A stretch of 64,000 nucleotides of DNA from NCBI GenBank assembly GCA_034509735.1, contig JACGWO010000003.1, positions 8,804,001 through 8,868,000 of the forward strand, in the 5' to 3' direction. The position numbers were made by a program, and so were the translations under genes. Shown here in pieces: positions 8,732 through 19,850 of the stretch. Numbering within the stretch: the stretch's first letter is position 1; every line of letters starts with the position of its first letter. Origin of the DNA: Sesamum alatum. Its lineage: Eukaryota; Streptophyta; Magnoliopsida; Lamiales; Pedaliaceae. The notes beneath the pieces are model-generated. The model had not been told where the DNA came from and ran no database searches. It was given only the letters and a program-made list of their open reading frames with translations.

Positions 8732-10728
8732 TGAAAGAAATCAGTGGATCGTCCCAGGAATTGCGCGAATGCGGAAGCGCGGTAAAAATAAACATACAAA
8801 AATAAAAGGCATGCTTTTAATTTAAAAGAACACGCTTAAGGGGTGTACCCTTGAGGTTCCCGGGCGTTCGGTGTATCTCATGATTATAAAACTAATAAAG
8901 AAATCATGGAGGCCATAGAGTTGAAAATTGAAGAGGGACGAAAATCTTAAACGAGACCTACCCGTTGTCGTTTTCGTCTTCAACTGCTACTCGCGTTGTT
9001 CCCCGTTTTGCATCAAGACCTCGTTCTTGAGATCCTCCAAATCGTGACACATGATCCACCCACGTATCTTGCACGTCGTGCTAGCAACGAACAAGTGTAT
9101 AAATTTTGGAGTGGACGAATCAATAACACGTTATCAATTAACGGTATTGGTTCGTCTAAGTTCTTAATGTTCCAAGAACAAAAAGAACTAAGAAATATTT
9201 TCTTGGAGGAGAGAGAGGGGGCGGACGAGAGATAGGAGAAGGGGAGAGTGTGTGTTGTGTGTGTTTTCAAGAATCATCATCTCTCAAATGTTGGAATGCT
9301 AGAGGTATATATAGAGGAAGAGTTTAATCCTCCTTAAACTCAAACTCTAAGTAACCTAATTTGACTAGGATTTTGACCTAGTCAAAGTCCTAGTCAAACT
9401 AGTGTTTGACCTAGTCAAACAAATCCTAGCCTTCCATCTCCCCTTTCCATCTCAACCGTTGATTTTAATTTAATGGAATATTTAAATCCTATTAAATATT
9501 CCAAAAGGCTAAAAGAATAAATATAATATAATAAATAAATATTATAATTTATTCTAAGCCCATTAAATCAACCCTTTTAATAAATCCTATTTATTAATTT
9601 AATTCCCTTTATCAAATAGAAGGAATTAATTTTTCCAAGAAAATATAGGACCTGATTAAATCTAATTTAATCATTCCTTTACTCCAATATTTAATTCCAA
9701 ATTAAATACTAAGTGTGTGTGGATAGTGTATGACTCTTTAGGTTCACCATTCAGCTAGACTTGGTCGGATTCCTAGAATCCGTCCGTTACCATGGGTGGC
9801 CATCTAGCAACGGTCCATGGCACTAGAGACTAGGTGAAATATTCGGGGATGAACATTTAGGCTCTAACAGTACACTTGTCCTTCTGTCTTCGGTCTCATC
9901 ACTTAGAGTCTAGGGCACGGAAAAAGCAGGTACCCATTTTGGACCTAAGTGTCGGTCTGTCCTTACTAAACGCCGCAAGGGAAACCTTTCCCTTCTGTTC
10001 AGTTACTGTGGCCACAGATTTCAGGGACAAGACACAGAGCATACATGAGACTCAACTGTCAACACCTTTTGACAGGAGACAGATCATTTCTTGGAAACTA
10101 CTGTCACTTTGTACACCCGAGCTGCACTAGACATGGCTTATGACTACTCAAGAGTATTTTGGCAATCTCTCACCATATCTAAGATACAGACCTGATGCAC
10201 AGGTAAACTCAGCAGTTCCTCAAGTCAAAGGACTTGGCCTGTACTGTTGGAACCGGGAATACACGTCATACCTTGCTGACCGTACTCAAGGTCCTCCGTA
10301 AGACGGTTCCCGCGAGTCACCTCAGTCAGCTGCTTCCTAGCACGCTGACCCATTAACACTGCTTAGACGACCTTCGTCACCCGTCGATGAAACACGAGAG
10401 CAGATGCCTAGTGCAAGTCTCAAAGGGAATCCCGGTACCCATTTTCGGGATTCCTTGACTTGGAGATTTCCGGACTGATTCGGTAAGACTGATTTCATGG
10501 ACCTACCTCCAAGCGTAGTCCAGTCCCCGAAATCGTTTCTCAGTCCGTGGGCTTTGTTTGTGTAGTGAACAGAGATGTAAATGCAGATAGAAGTGAACGT
10601 AAACAAAGTATTGCCATATGAATTTTCACTTCTTTATTCATAAATGCTTTATCAAATACCAAAGAATTGTCTAGACATAGGTTACATATTCCTGCCAAAA
10701 TTGGCTTACATGGTCACCTATTCTAATA
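8732..10728 (-). mobile_element. Solo LTR, family A, reverse, in the protease-integrase spacer
   Basis: 1997 bp, starting TGAAAGAAAT and ending TTCTAATA (last CA mutated to TA), flanked by AAAAT. It lies between the protease and integrase parts of one element. A second LTR of exactly the same length sits at the same site of another copy (21140-23136), so it predates a duplication. It carries a TATA box near 9306-9313 and W-box cores near 9360-9420 on the minus strand. Confidence 0.93.
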
Positions 10729-10733
10729 AAAAT

Positions 10734-11553
10734 TAGATAATAACGGGAACAAACGTCTGTGGCACGCTAGGCTAGGTCACATATCCCAAGACAGGATGAA
10801 GAGGTTGGTAGACTCAAAGAACCTAGATGTTGGGGACTTGAGCGATCTACCAACTTGTGAATCCTCTCTAAGAGGGAAAATGACCATGAAGCCCTTTGTA
10901 GGACAAAGTAGGCTTGCCACAGGTCTGTTGGACTTGGTCCATACAGACGTATGTGGACCACTAAGGACGCAGGCCCGAGGTGGGTTCTCCTACTTCATAA
11001 CATTTACCCATGATCATTCACGGTATGATTATGTTTACCTAATGAGGTACAAGTCTGAAGCTCTTGAGAGGTTTAAAGAATTCAGACTTGAAGTGGAGAA
11101 CCAGACTAATTGCAAAATTAAAGTCCTACGGTCGGACCGAGGCGGTGAATACCTTAGTACGGAGTTCCTAGATTATCTAAAAGAAGATGGTATAATATCA
11201 GAATGGACACCTCCAGGAACACCACAGTTAAATGGTGTCTCTGAAAGGAGGAATCAAACCCTGTTGGACATGGTTCGGTCTATGATGAGTTTTACCAAAT
11301 TGCCCTTATCCTTTTGGGGCTATGCACTAGAGACGGCAGCCAAATTATTGAATTTAGCGCCTACTAGTACATTGACCCAAATGCCATATGAAATATGGCA
11401 CGGCAAGCCTGCGTCCTACAACTACTTGAAAGTGTGGGGTAGCCCCGCATACATCAAGAGGTTAGTGGGAGATAAGCTAGAATCCAGGTCTAGCTTATGC
11501 AGGTTCGTTGGATACCCTAAGGAAACTGCGGGTTATTACTTTTATGACCCTTG
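10734..11553 (+). pseudogene. pol: Copia integrase
   Basis: Integrase joins the cDNA to the host chromosome. Visible are the N-terminal zinc-binding His pair in LWHARLGHISQDRM-like sequence, with the second Cys of the CxxC pair replaced by Ser (CESS, from CESC), and the catalytic triad: Asp in HTDVCGPL (10946), Asp in RSDRGGEY (11135) and Glu in GVSERRN (11242). The GKPASYNYLKVWGSPAY segment follows. One base lost near 11550, together with a TAA, ends the frame at DPW. The domain is otherwise whole. Confidence 0.88.
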
Positions 11554-13498
11554 GAATAAAAGGTGTTTGTTTCAAGAAATGCGGTATTCTTGGAGCAAGG
11601 CTTCCCGGAGGATATCCAACCTGATGAGGTGATCCTTGAGGAATCAAGTGATGGAATCCAGCCATCAGACACAGCCGCGGAACCCTCACTTACAGGATTC
11701 AGGATAGACAGCCGAAGGGCTGACCAACCTCGAGAGGTCCAACATGCTAGGTATGAAGGACAAGCTCAGGAACAGCCAGCCCCAGTTCCTGAACCACCGG
11801 CTCCGATACAGTCAGCGCCCACAGTCACCACTGACGTTCCCGTTCGCCGTAGGTCTACTAGAGAGTCCAGACCTCCCATGAGATATGGCTTTCTAGGAAC
11901 GACCGATCTTTTGGATAATGATCCTAAGACATATGGAGAAGCGATGTCTGACATCGACTCCGGGAAATGGCTTGAGGCCATAAAAGCCGAAATGGACTCC
12001 ATGAACGAGAACCAAGTCTGGAGTCTTGTAGATCCACCGAAAGGTGTTAAGCCAGTGGGCTGTAAGTGGGTCTACAAGCGCAAACATGGCGTTGATGGAG
12101 AAGTCACAACCTTTAAGGCTAGGCCTGTAGCTAAGGGATACACTCAACGACCCGGGTCGATTTTGAGGATACCTACTCGCCAGTAGCCATGGCTAAGTCC
12201 ATTCGGATCCTGCTCGCCATAGCAGCATGGTATGACTATGAGATATGGCAGATGGACGTGAAAACGGCCTTCCTCAACGGTTTCGTTGAAGAAGATATCT
12301 ATATGGATCAGCCGGAGGGTTTCACGGTTACTGGAGAAGAACAGAAAATCTGTCGCCTCCAAAAGTCCATCTATGGCCTCAAACAAGCCTCCCGAAGTTG
12401 GAACATTCGCTTTGACGAAGTAATACGGGGTTATGACTTCATCAAAAATGAATCCGACCCTTGTGTATACAAGAAAGTCAGTGGGAGCTCAATAGTGTTC
12501 CTAGTGCTTTATGTGGATGACATTCTACTCATTGGGAATGACGTTAGAATGTTAGGAAACACAAAAGCATGGTTGTCAAACCCAGTTTTCCATGAAGGAC
12601 TTGGGTGAAGCCTCCTACGTCCTAGGCATCCAGATTGTCAGGGACAGATCTAAAAGGATGTTAGGGCTCACCCAAAACTCGTATATGGAGAAAGTCCTAA
12701 AGAGATATCGAATGGACAACTCCAAACGAGGATTCCTTCCCATGAGGCATGGGATCAAGTTGTCCAAGAAACAGTCCCCACAGAATGATGAGGAACTTGA
12801 AAGGATGAAAGTCATCCCCTATGCTTCTGCCATAGGTAGCATCCAATATGCGATCCATTGCACTAGGCCTGACATTGCATACGCTTTGAGCGTAACAAGC
12901 AGATATCAGTCCTGCGCAGGAGAGGCACATTGGAATGCTGTTAAGGGCATCCTTAAGTACCTAAGGAGGACTAAGGAGATGTTCTTAGTCTATGGCAATG
13001 GAGAACTAATTCTGGAAGGCTTTAGCGACGCTAGCTTCCAGTCTAATGACGATGATGCCAAGTCTCAATCAGGATACGTATTCAAACTCAATGGAGGAGT
13101 AGTAGCTTGGAAAAGCTCCAAGCAAGCAACCATTGCTGACTCCACCACAGAGGCTGAATACATAGCAGCTTCAGAAGCTGCTAAGGAAGCGGTTTGGATG
13201 AGAAACTACATCCAAGAGTTGGGTGTGGTGCCTAGCATCGCCGAGCCTGTTGTCATCTTCTGTGATAACAACGGTGCAATAGCGCAAGCAAAGGAACCGA
13301 GATCTCATCACCGTTTCCAAACACATTCTTAGACGCTACCATCTTCTTAGAGAAGTGGTAGGAAGAGGTGACGTCCGGATGGACCGAGGCAACTCAACAG
13401 ACAACACAGTAGACCCGCTGACAAAGCCTATGTCGCAGAGCGCTCATACGCAACATCTTGAGAAGATGGGGATTAGACATATGGGCAATTGGCTTTAA
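11554..13498 (+). pseudogene. pol: Copia reverse transcriptase and RNase H, frameshifted
   Basis: This runs from the Pro-rich linker (PVPEPPAPIQSAPTV) through RT (WSLVDPPKGVKPVG, MDVKTAFLNGF, YVDD at 12510-12521) to RNase H (STTEAEYIAA, SHHR, DPLTKP) and the normal stop at 13496-13498. The frame breaks at about 12150 (one G lost), 12577 (one A gained) and 13314 (one T gained). Near the end, GNSTDNTVDPLTKP carries substitutions also found in the stub at 30144-30697, which shows the two are duplicates. It lies 16 bp upstream of an LTR. Confidence 0.9.
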
Positions 13499-13514
13499 AG
13501 GTCAAGTGGGAGAT

Positions 13515-15483
13515 TGTTAGAATAGGTGACCATGTAAGCCAATTTTGGCAGGAATATGTAACCTATGTCTAGACAATTTCAGGTGTTTGATAAACATATA
13601 TGAATAAAGAAGTGAAAAGTTCATATGGGAATACTTTGTTTACGTTCACTTATATCTGCTTTTTACATATCTGTTCACTACGCAAACAAAGCCCACGGAC
13701 TAAGAATCGATTTCGGGGATTGGGACTATGTTTGGAGGTAGGTCCATGAAATCAGTCTTACCGAATCAGTCCGGAAATCTCCAAGTCAAGGAATCCCGAA
13801 AATGGGTACCGGGATTCCCTTTGAGACTTGCACTAAGCATCTGCTGTCATATTTCATCGACGGGTGACGAAGGTCGTCTAAGCAGTGTTAGTGGGTCAGC
13901 ATGCTAGGAAGCAGCTGACTGAGGTGACTCGTGGGAACCGTCTTACGGAGGACCTTGAGTATGGTCTGCAAGGTATGACGTATTCCCGGTTCCAACGGGA
14001 CAGGTCAAGTCCTTTGACTTGAGGAACTGCTGAGTTTACCTGTGCATCAGGTCTGTATCTTAGATATGGTGAGGGATTGTCAAAATACTCTTGAGTAGTC
14101 ATAAGCCATGTCTAGTGCAGCTCGGATGTACAGAGTGACAGTAGTTTCCAAGAAAGGATCTGTCTCCTGTCAAAAGGTATTGACGGTTGAGTCTCATGTA
14201 TGCTCTGTGTCTTGTCCCTAAAATCTGTGGCCACAGTAACTGAACAGAAGGGAAGGTTTCCCTTGCGGCGTTTAGTAAGGACAGACCGACACTTAGGTCC
14301 AAAATGGTTACCTGCATTTTCCGTGCCCTAGACTCTAAGTGATGAGACCGAAGACAGAAGCACAAGTGTACTGTTGGGGCCTAAATGTTCATCCCCGATT
14401 ATTTCACCTAGTCTCTAGTGCCATGGACCGTTGCTAGATGGCCACCCATGGTAACGGGCGGATTCTAGGAATCCGACCAAGTCTAGCTGAAAGGTGAACC
14501 TAAAGAGTCACACACTATCCACACACACACTTAAGTATTTAATTTGGAATTAAATATTGGAGTAAAAGGAATGATTAAATTAGATTTAATCGCGTCCTAT
14601 ATTTTCTTGGAGAAATTAATTCATTCTATTTGATAAAGGGAATTAAATTAATAAATTGGATTTATTAAGGGAATTGATTTAATGGGCCTAGAATAAATAT
14701 TAATATTTATTTATTATATTTATTTGGCCTTTTGGAATATTTAATGGAATTTAAATATTCCATTAAATTAAAATCAACGGTTGAGATGGAAAGGGGAGAT
14801 GGAAGGCTAGGATTGGTTTGACTAGGACTTTGACTAGGTCAAAATCCTAGTCAAATTAGAGTTCTTAGAGTTGGAGTTTAAAGAGGATTAAAACTCCTTC
14901 TCTATATAAACCTCTAGCCTCCAACAATTGAAGGATGATGAAATTCCAACACACACACAACACACACTCGTCTCTCCCCTTCTTACCTCTCGTCCGCCCC
15001 CTCTCTCTCTACCAGAAATATATTTTCTTGTTCTTTTGTTCTTGGAACACTAGAACATTGATGAATCAATACCGTTAATTGATAACGTGTCGTTGATTCA
15101 TCCACTCCAAAATATACACTTGTTCGTTGCTAGCACGACGTAAAAGATACGTGGGTGGATCGTGTGTCATGATTTGGAGGGTCTCAAGAACGAGATCTTG
15201 GTGCAAAACGGGGAACAACGCGTGTAGCCATTGAAGACGAAAACGACAACGGGTAGGTCTCGGTTTACGTTTTCGCCTCCTTTTATTTTCTACCCTATGG
15301 CCTCCATGATCTTTTATACATGTTCTTTAATCATGAGATACACCAAACTCCCGGGAATCTCAAGGGTACACCCCTTGAGCGTGTTCTTTTAATTATTTAA
15401 AGCATGCTTTAATTTTTGTACTTTACTTTATATCACGCTTCCGCATTCGCGCAATTTCCCGGGATGATCCACGATTTCTTTCA
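13515..15483 (+). mobile_element. LTR, family A, forward
   Basis: TGTTAGAATAGG to GATTTCTTTCA, 1969 bp, directly after the polypurine tract. TATA box at 14903-14910, W-box cores at about 14816-14860. It is nearly identical by eye to the LTR at 30714-32686. What follows at 15484 is not a primer-binding site, so it cannot act as a normal 5' LTR for the downstream element. Confidence 0.92.
14903..14910 (+). promoter_or_regulatory. LTR TATA box
   Basis: TATATAAA in the LTR, with TTGAC(T/C) cores at about 14816-14860 upstream and a CA/CT-rich tract downstream. Confidence 0.6.
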
Positions 15484-15608
15484 CAGTGTGGTCGATCAAC
15501 CGCAGAGGCGGATTACGTGCTTGTCGAGGACGGCAACACATCAAGTGGGGGAGAGAGTGCATCCAACACGCACAGACTTCAAGCTCAAACCTGTTCCAGA
15601 TCAATTCA

Positions 15609-15687
15609 GGTGTATATGAGGCACTGTTTTGAGGGACATGATTCGTTCTAGCTCAATTCCGGGTGTATATGAGGCACTGTTTTGAGG
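15609..15687 (+). repeat. Direct repeat of about 27 bp, two copies
   Basis: GTGTATATGAGGCACTGTTT and the following bases occur at 15609 and again at 15661. The same pair is present in the duplicate segment at about 32815 and 32867. Confidence 0.75.
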
Positions 15688-15948
15688 GAGGACACAGTAT
15701 GACGGCACACTTGATGAAACTTGCGGCACAGTTTGTTACCCACCAGTCACAGAAAGAGAGTGCAGAATGTCGGCACAGACCTCGGACTTGGGGATTTGAG
15801 TGTATTGAGACACTATCCATGAGGGCAAACTATCAGTTGAAGCAACAGATGAGGGAGAGAGTGCAGCATGACGTCACAGACTTCAGGCCTGAGGGATTGA
15901 GTGTATAGAGACACTATCCGTGGGGGCAACCATCAGTTGTGGCAACAG

Positions 15949-16238
15949 TTTGGGAAGAGAGTGTAAGTATGTACACAGACTTCCAGCTTGCGTTCAGTTT
16001 GGGAAGAGAGTAAGCATGTACACAGACTTCCAACTTGCGTTCAGTTTGGGAAGAGAGTGTAGAGATGTACACAGACTTCCAGCTTGTGTTAAGTTTGGGA
16101 AGAGAGTGTGGAGACGTGCACAGACTTCCAGCTTGTGTTCAGTTTGGGAAGAGAGTGTAGGGATGTACACAGACTTCCAGCTTGTGTTCAGTTTAGGAAG
16201 AGGATGTAGAGGCGTACACAGACTTCCAGCTTGTGTTG
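15949..16238 (+). repeat. Tandem repeat, 49-bp unit, about six copies
   Basis: Units begin TTTGGGAAGAGAGTGT and contain ACACAGACTTCCAGCTTG; one unit is a few bases short. The array gives a repetitive 126-codon reading frame, probably a by-product. Degenerate relatives of the unit continue on both sides (15570-15900 and 16310-16440). Confidence 0.85.
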
Positions 16239-17799
16239 AATGTGAAATGGAGTGCATCAAGGCACTACTTTTGGAGGCAACCCAGCTACCGAGGAAGTGA
16301 GTGCAGAATGAGGGTACAGACCTCCAGCTTACACTTTTGTGTCGAATTGGGTGCATTGAGGCACTATTCGGGGGATCCAACCACCAATTGAGGGAGAGGG
16401 TGTAGAAGAAGTACACGGACTTCCACTTGTGTTGAGCAGGCCACTATGGGGTGCAGATGAGGTGCCATTGGGGTGGAGACAACGTTTTGTGCGGAAGAGG
16501 CACTCACGCAGATGGGCTTGAAAGAGCCAGAAGTCGGTCTGGTGCTGCGTGATACTGGGAGGAGTATCAGGCACAGCATACACTTCAATTCTTTGTGTAT
16601 GTGTTGACGAGGACGTCAACAGATCGAGTGGGGGATGATGTCACAGGCCATCCTTTAACTAGGAGTGCCGGCTGTGACTTGCGGAGGACGTGCGGGCGAT
16701 AAGGGGACGTCGGCCCGGCACGTGGGAGCGCAATGGTTCAAGCGGTACGCGATTCGGACGCCGGACGAGGGAGTTGTGAAAAAGGTGCGCTCCTCGGCCA
16801 TTTCAAGGACTTTGAATATCTACTGCTAGAACAAGGGAAATTATTTTTAAGCCTATTATAAGGGGACAGCAGTGGTGAGCTCCAGCCAGTCTCCCCCATG
16901 CAGTGAGGCACTAAATGAACGATTCCCTTGGGGCATGATGGGGGCCTCAAGGGCCGGCTTTAGGCACCTCGAAGGAGGGCTAAAGTCCCCGGTCGGTATG
17001 GGAACCAAACGGGCGGCGTGGGGCCAGGATGGCACACGTTGGGCAAGCGACGGGCTGAGAGCTCCATGTGATTGCGAGGATGTCCCGCGGGCTGCGGGAA
17101 GGCATAGGCAATACCTCTCGGGCGGAATGGGGCGATCGAGGCGAAGCATCGAAAGACCTCGTAAGCTACTCGTGTCATGAGCTATTGGGTTCTAGCCATG
17201 CACGACGATCCGTTGGCCAAGATACGCGGTCGTGGGCGACGCCGCGCTGTGGGCAAATTATGAGGCCATGCCGAAAGGCAAGGAGGCATGTTGGGCATGC
17301 GTGCGAGACTGATGCGAGATGTTGGCATAAGAGTTGGGCCACGGACGGATGCTGCTGCCCTACTCGAGCGAGGCATGCGGACGAGCATGGCGAAGACATG
17401 CGCCGGTAATGCACCGAGTGATTGTTATGTGTGCGAGGGGCGTTGTGGGCGTAAGTTGACCCATAGTGTCGAGACGGGACGAAGATGCTCCGAGCCATTG
17501 CGAGAAGTATCGGCAGGGCCCGATATTGTGGGCGAGATGCATGATGGCAAGCTAGCTAGTTGGGGCCGGACATGAAGGCGCGCAAGGCGCGAGAGCCTCG
17601 ACCCTCTACGAACATAGGCATTCCGGATAGGCGAGTGCTTGGGCGCAAGGCACCGCACAGGGAGCCGTTCAGATGTCGCGCTAGTAAGCTGCGGGTGTCG
17701 AAGACACATGGTTGGGAGATCGAGAGGACTCGAATAGAGGAAGGCCGGTCGAAGGTTGTGAGCAACCTGAGAGGCATCACGGGCGAAAAATAGTCCGCC

Positions 17800-18345
17800 C
17801 GTGACACGGTGGCACGGCCGGGCCTTAGGCAGGCCGCTGGCCGGGCGCGCGCGCAAACGGGCAAAGAAGCCCGCGCGCGCGCGTCAATCCAGTGTGCTGG
17901 GATGCCTGCGCGCCTGGACGCGCGGCAAGAGTGGCCGTGCGCGAGCGCGCGCACAGGGCGGCGCCTCCAGGCGCGCGCGTACAAGTGAGTGCTGGAGAGT
18001 CCACGCGCGCGCGCGCACCTGGCGCGCGCGCACGCAGACGATGGTGTCTGCGCACGCGCGCCCGATTGATGCGCCCAGTGCGCATGCGCGCGCACACTGC
18101 GCAGGGCAGACGCGCGGCTGGCAGCCAGTAGGCCAGCGCGCGCGCGGGCAAAAGAGCGCACGCACACAGGCAGGGCCTGCCGGCGCGCGCGGCCGCACAG
18201 CCTGCTGCTGACCAGGCGCGCACGCACACAGGCAGGGCCTGCGCGCGCGCGCCCGGTGCGCGTAGAGGCGGCAGGCTGAGCCTGCTGCTCTGCATGCACG
18301 CCGGCTGGCTGCTACCGGTGGCGGCGGCCGGCTGCCGGTTAGCTA
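17800..18345 (+). other. CpG-rich tract of the element leader
   Basis: GC-dominated sequence with repeated GCGCGC and CAGGGCCTGC units, matching the tracts at 2041-2383 (inverted), 44595-45150 and 52740-53145. It ends at TAGCTAGGGTTTC, the left arm of the palindrome seen elsewhere; here the right arm is missing. No protein is assigned. Confidence 0.75.
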
Positions 18346-19048
18346 GGGTTTCTCCCTTTTTTTTATTTTGTTTATTTTTCAGTTTTAATTTTTTAATTAA
18401 TTCTGAAAATACGATTTTGTTTATTTTTTGCCTAATTTTCTAAGACATTAATTTAGGTGGTAAAATATATTGGATTTGGAATCCTGGGGATATTTTACCT
18501 AGAAATAATGAGGAAAGGTTTTCCTAAAACGAGAAAATATTATTACCAACGGTTATGCCATATTTTCATACGTTACGCATTTATTTTATCTTGGATAATT
18601 GTGATTGATAATTATGTATTATTTGTATGTTATTATTGTATGATTGGATCATATGATTATGTGTGTTGGATGGAAACGGATGATCACGAGCCCTAGACCG
18701 AATGTATGGTTTAATTTTATGTTGGGCATGTGTGCCTCTTTTACTACTTTCTCCTTCTCTCTCTCTAGTGCCTTGGAATAATAAGGCATTCTATCTCCCT
18801 CCTTATGTACTCCCCCCGGGTTTTCGCTGGGGTTTCTATTTTTAATATGTAATGAGAGTAGAATAGGAGTGAGGTTTCAATTTGATGTAATTGATGGAGA
18901 AGAAGGAAGGTTTAGATGGAGAGCCCAGACCGGAGGTTCCAAGGCGTTTCCATGAAGAGAAGAAAGAGATAAGAGACCAAGGCCCATCAGAATGATGATT
19001 GGGTTACTATTAATGTAATAGTATAGGACCAACCCTAGATTGACCATA

Positions 19049-19072
19049 GATCCACTGCGGGCTCAGTGGATC
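19049..19072 (+). other. Conserved leader hairpin 1
   Basis: GATCCACTG, loop CGGGCT, CAGTGGATC: nine perfect pairs. In the family C leader (38439-38462) and the A leader at 53872-53895 the 3' arm has changed, but only to G-U pairs. That favours an RNA structure in the element sense. Confidence 0.55.
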
Positions 19073-19385
19073 GCATAGGATTCGGGCTCATGATCATCCA
19101 ACAGGGGCGTGCTAGGCTTTAATTTTGCATGTGGTTATTGTGATGGATGAATGGTGCTTTATTTATCATATAACTGTTGTGGATGCAATTTATTTATTAC
19201 GCATTGTGGACGGATGTGTAGATATTTTATATTATGAGATCTCGGTCATTTATTACTCTCACATTGGTTGGACCAATGTCCAAATATTAGACCCTAGACA
19301 AAATGGACATGGACTCTAGGAGTTTGTCCATGCCTTCCAATCCATGGCACAGTGAGGAAGCTGATTTAGGTCAATAGCGTGGTCT

Positions 19386-19475
19386 CACGAGTCGTGGCAT
19401 GTTATTGCACTTAAAAGAAGCTGCACTGTGTTATGAACGAAAGATAGACCGCTGTTACCTGTCTCACGAGTCGTG
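19386..19475 (+). repeat. Duplicated palindrome CACGAGTCGTG in the leader
   Basis: GTCTCACGAGTCGTGG occurs twice, 79 bp apart. Each contains the odd palindrome CACGA-G-TCGTG. Both copies are kept in the family C leader (about 38773 and 38853). A role as RNA dimer contact is inferred only. Confidence 0.5.
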
Positions 19476-19588
19476 GGGGTAGCAGTGGGTCTGTGGCTCG
19501 GTAGATTTGGTCGGTCTAACGCCCGAGTAACATGATTCGCTTGGAGTCCTCGGGATCATGTGAAAGGGTGAGGCAATAATCTTGGGAA

Positions 19589-19603
19589 TCTCGTGGAACG
19601 AGA
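19589..19603 (+). other. Conserved leader hairpin 2
   Basis: TCTCGT, loop GGA, ACGAGA. In family C (38978-38992) the 5' arm reads TCTTGT, which still pairs through G-U. Confidence 0.45.
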
Positions 19604-19736
19604 ATGGTATGGTATACCTACCACAGTATTTTTTCCATGCGAATCGTAAAACCGGGGTATGGAAAAATCGCTATGGATCCCAAGCCCACTAGGAAAGGAT
19701 TTCCCGAAAACAACATTTGAGAGTACCGTGTTTTCG

Positions 19737-19744
19737 TATAAATA
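19737..19744 (+). promoter_or_regulatory. TATA-like box about 107 bp before gag
   Basis: TATAAATA in the motif TTTTCGTATAAATAGTGGGA, conserved at 46553-46560 and 54557-54564. It lies outside the LTR, so it could be an internal promoter or merely conserved leader sequence. Confidence 0.35.
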
Positions 19745-19850
19745 GTGGGAGCATTAAATGACTAAAGACCAAGCATTTAATTATTTTTATCAAACCACCG
19801 TCTTTTATATTCTGCTGATCGCGCACTCTGTTTTAAATGTAGATTTAAAA

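Larger units (their letters stand above)
15484..17799 (+). other. 2.3-kb segment of unknown origin replacing the primer-binding site
   Basis: This sequence lies between the end of an LTR and the CpG-rich leader tract, where the primer-binding site and about 200 bp of leader would be expected. It resembles none of the copia parts. The first 950 bp is a degenerate array in which CAGACTTC recurs; the part after about 16660 is GC- and CpG-rich. Open frames of 70-140 codons occur on both strands but none is recognised. A second copy is at 32687-34497 plus 44100-44594. It may be foreign retroelement or host sequence captured by the element. Confidence 0.6.
18346..19850 (+). other. 5' leader of the family A element
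   Basis: AT-rich untranslated leader ending at the gag ATG. It is collinear with 53166-54656 and 45150-46669. It holds two conserved hairpins (19049-19072, 19589-19603), a duplicated palindrome (19386-19396, 19465-19475), a TATA-like sequence (19737-19744) and a conserved upstream ATG (19758). Confidence 0.75.

Noticed and set aside
8996..9235. Frame MFPVLHQDLVLEILQ in LTR U5 (also 21404)
   Set aside because: Repeat-borne frame in an LTR that is broken in other copies.
15949..16238. CRISPR-like array
   Set aside because: Units are contiguous with no unique spacers, and the context is plant retrotransposon DNA.
15920..16300. 126-codon repetitive frame in the 49-bp array
   Set aside because: 49 is not a multiple of 3 and the frame crosses units of differing length; it is best explained as a by-product of the tandem repeat.
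16660..17790. A second LTR beginning TGTGAC and ending GTGACA inside the 2.3-kb segment
   Set aside because: The ends look LTR-like, but no target duplication, primer-binding site or partner LTR is visible.
16856..17856. Overlapping frames of 70-143 codons in the GC-rich half of the 2.3-kb segment
   Set aside because: None shows a recognisable motif, and opposing frames of similar length overlap, as expected from base composition.
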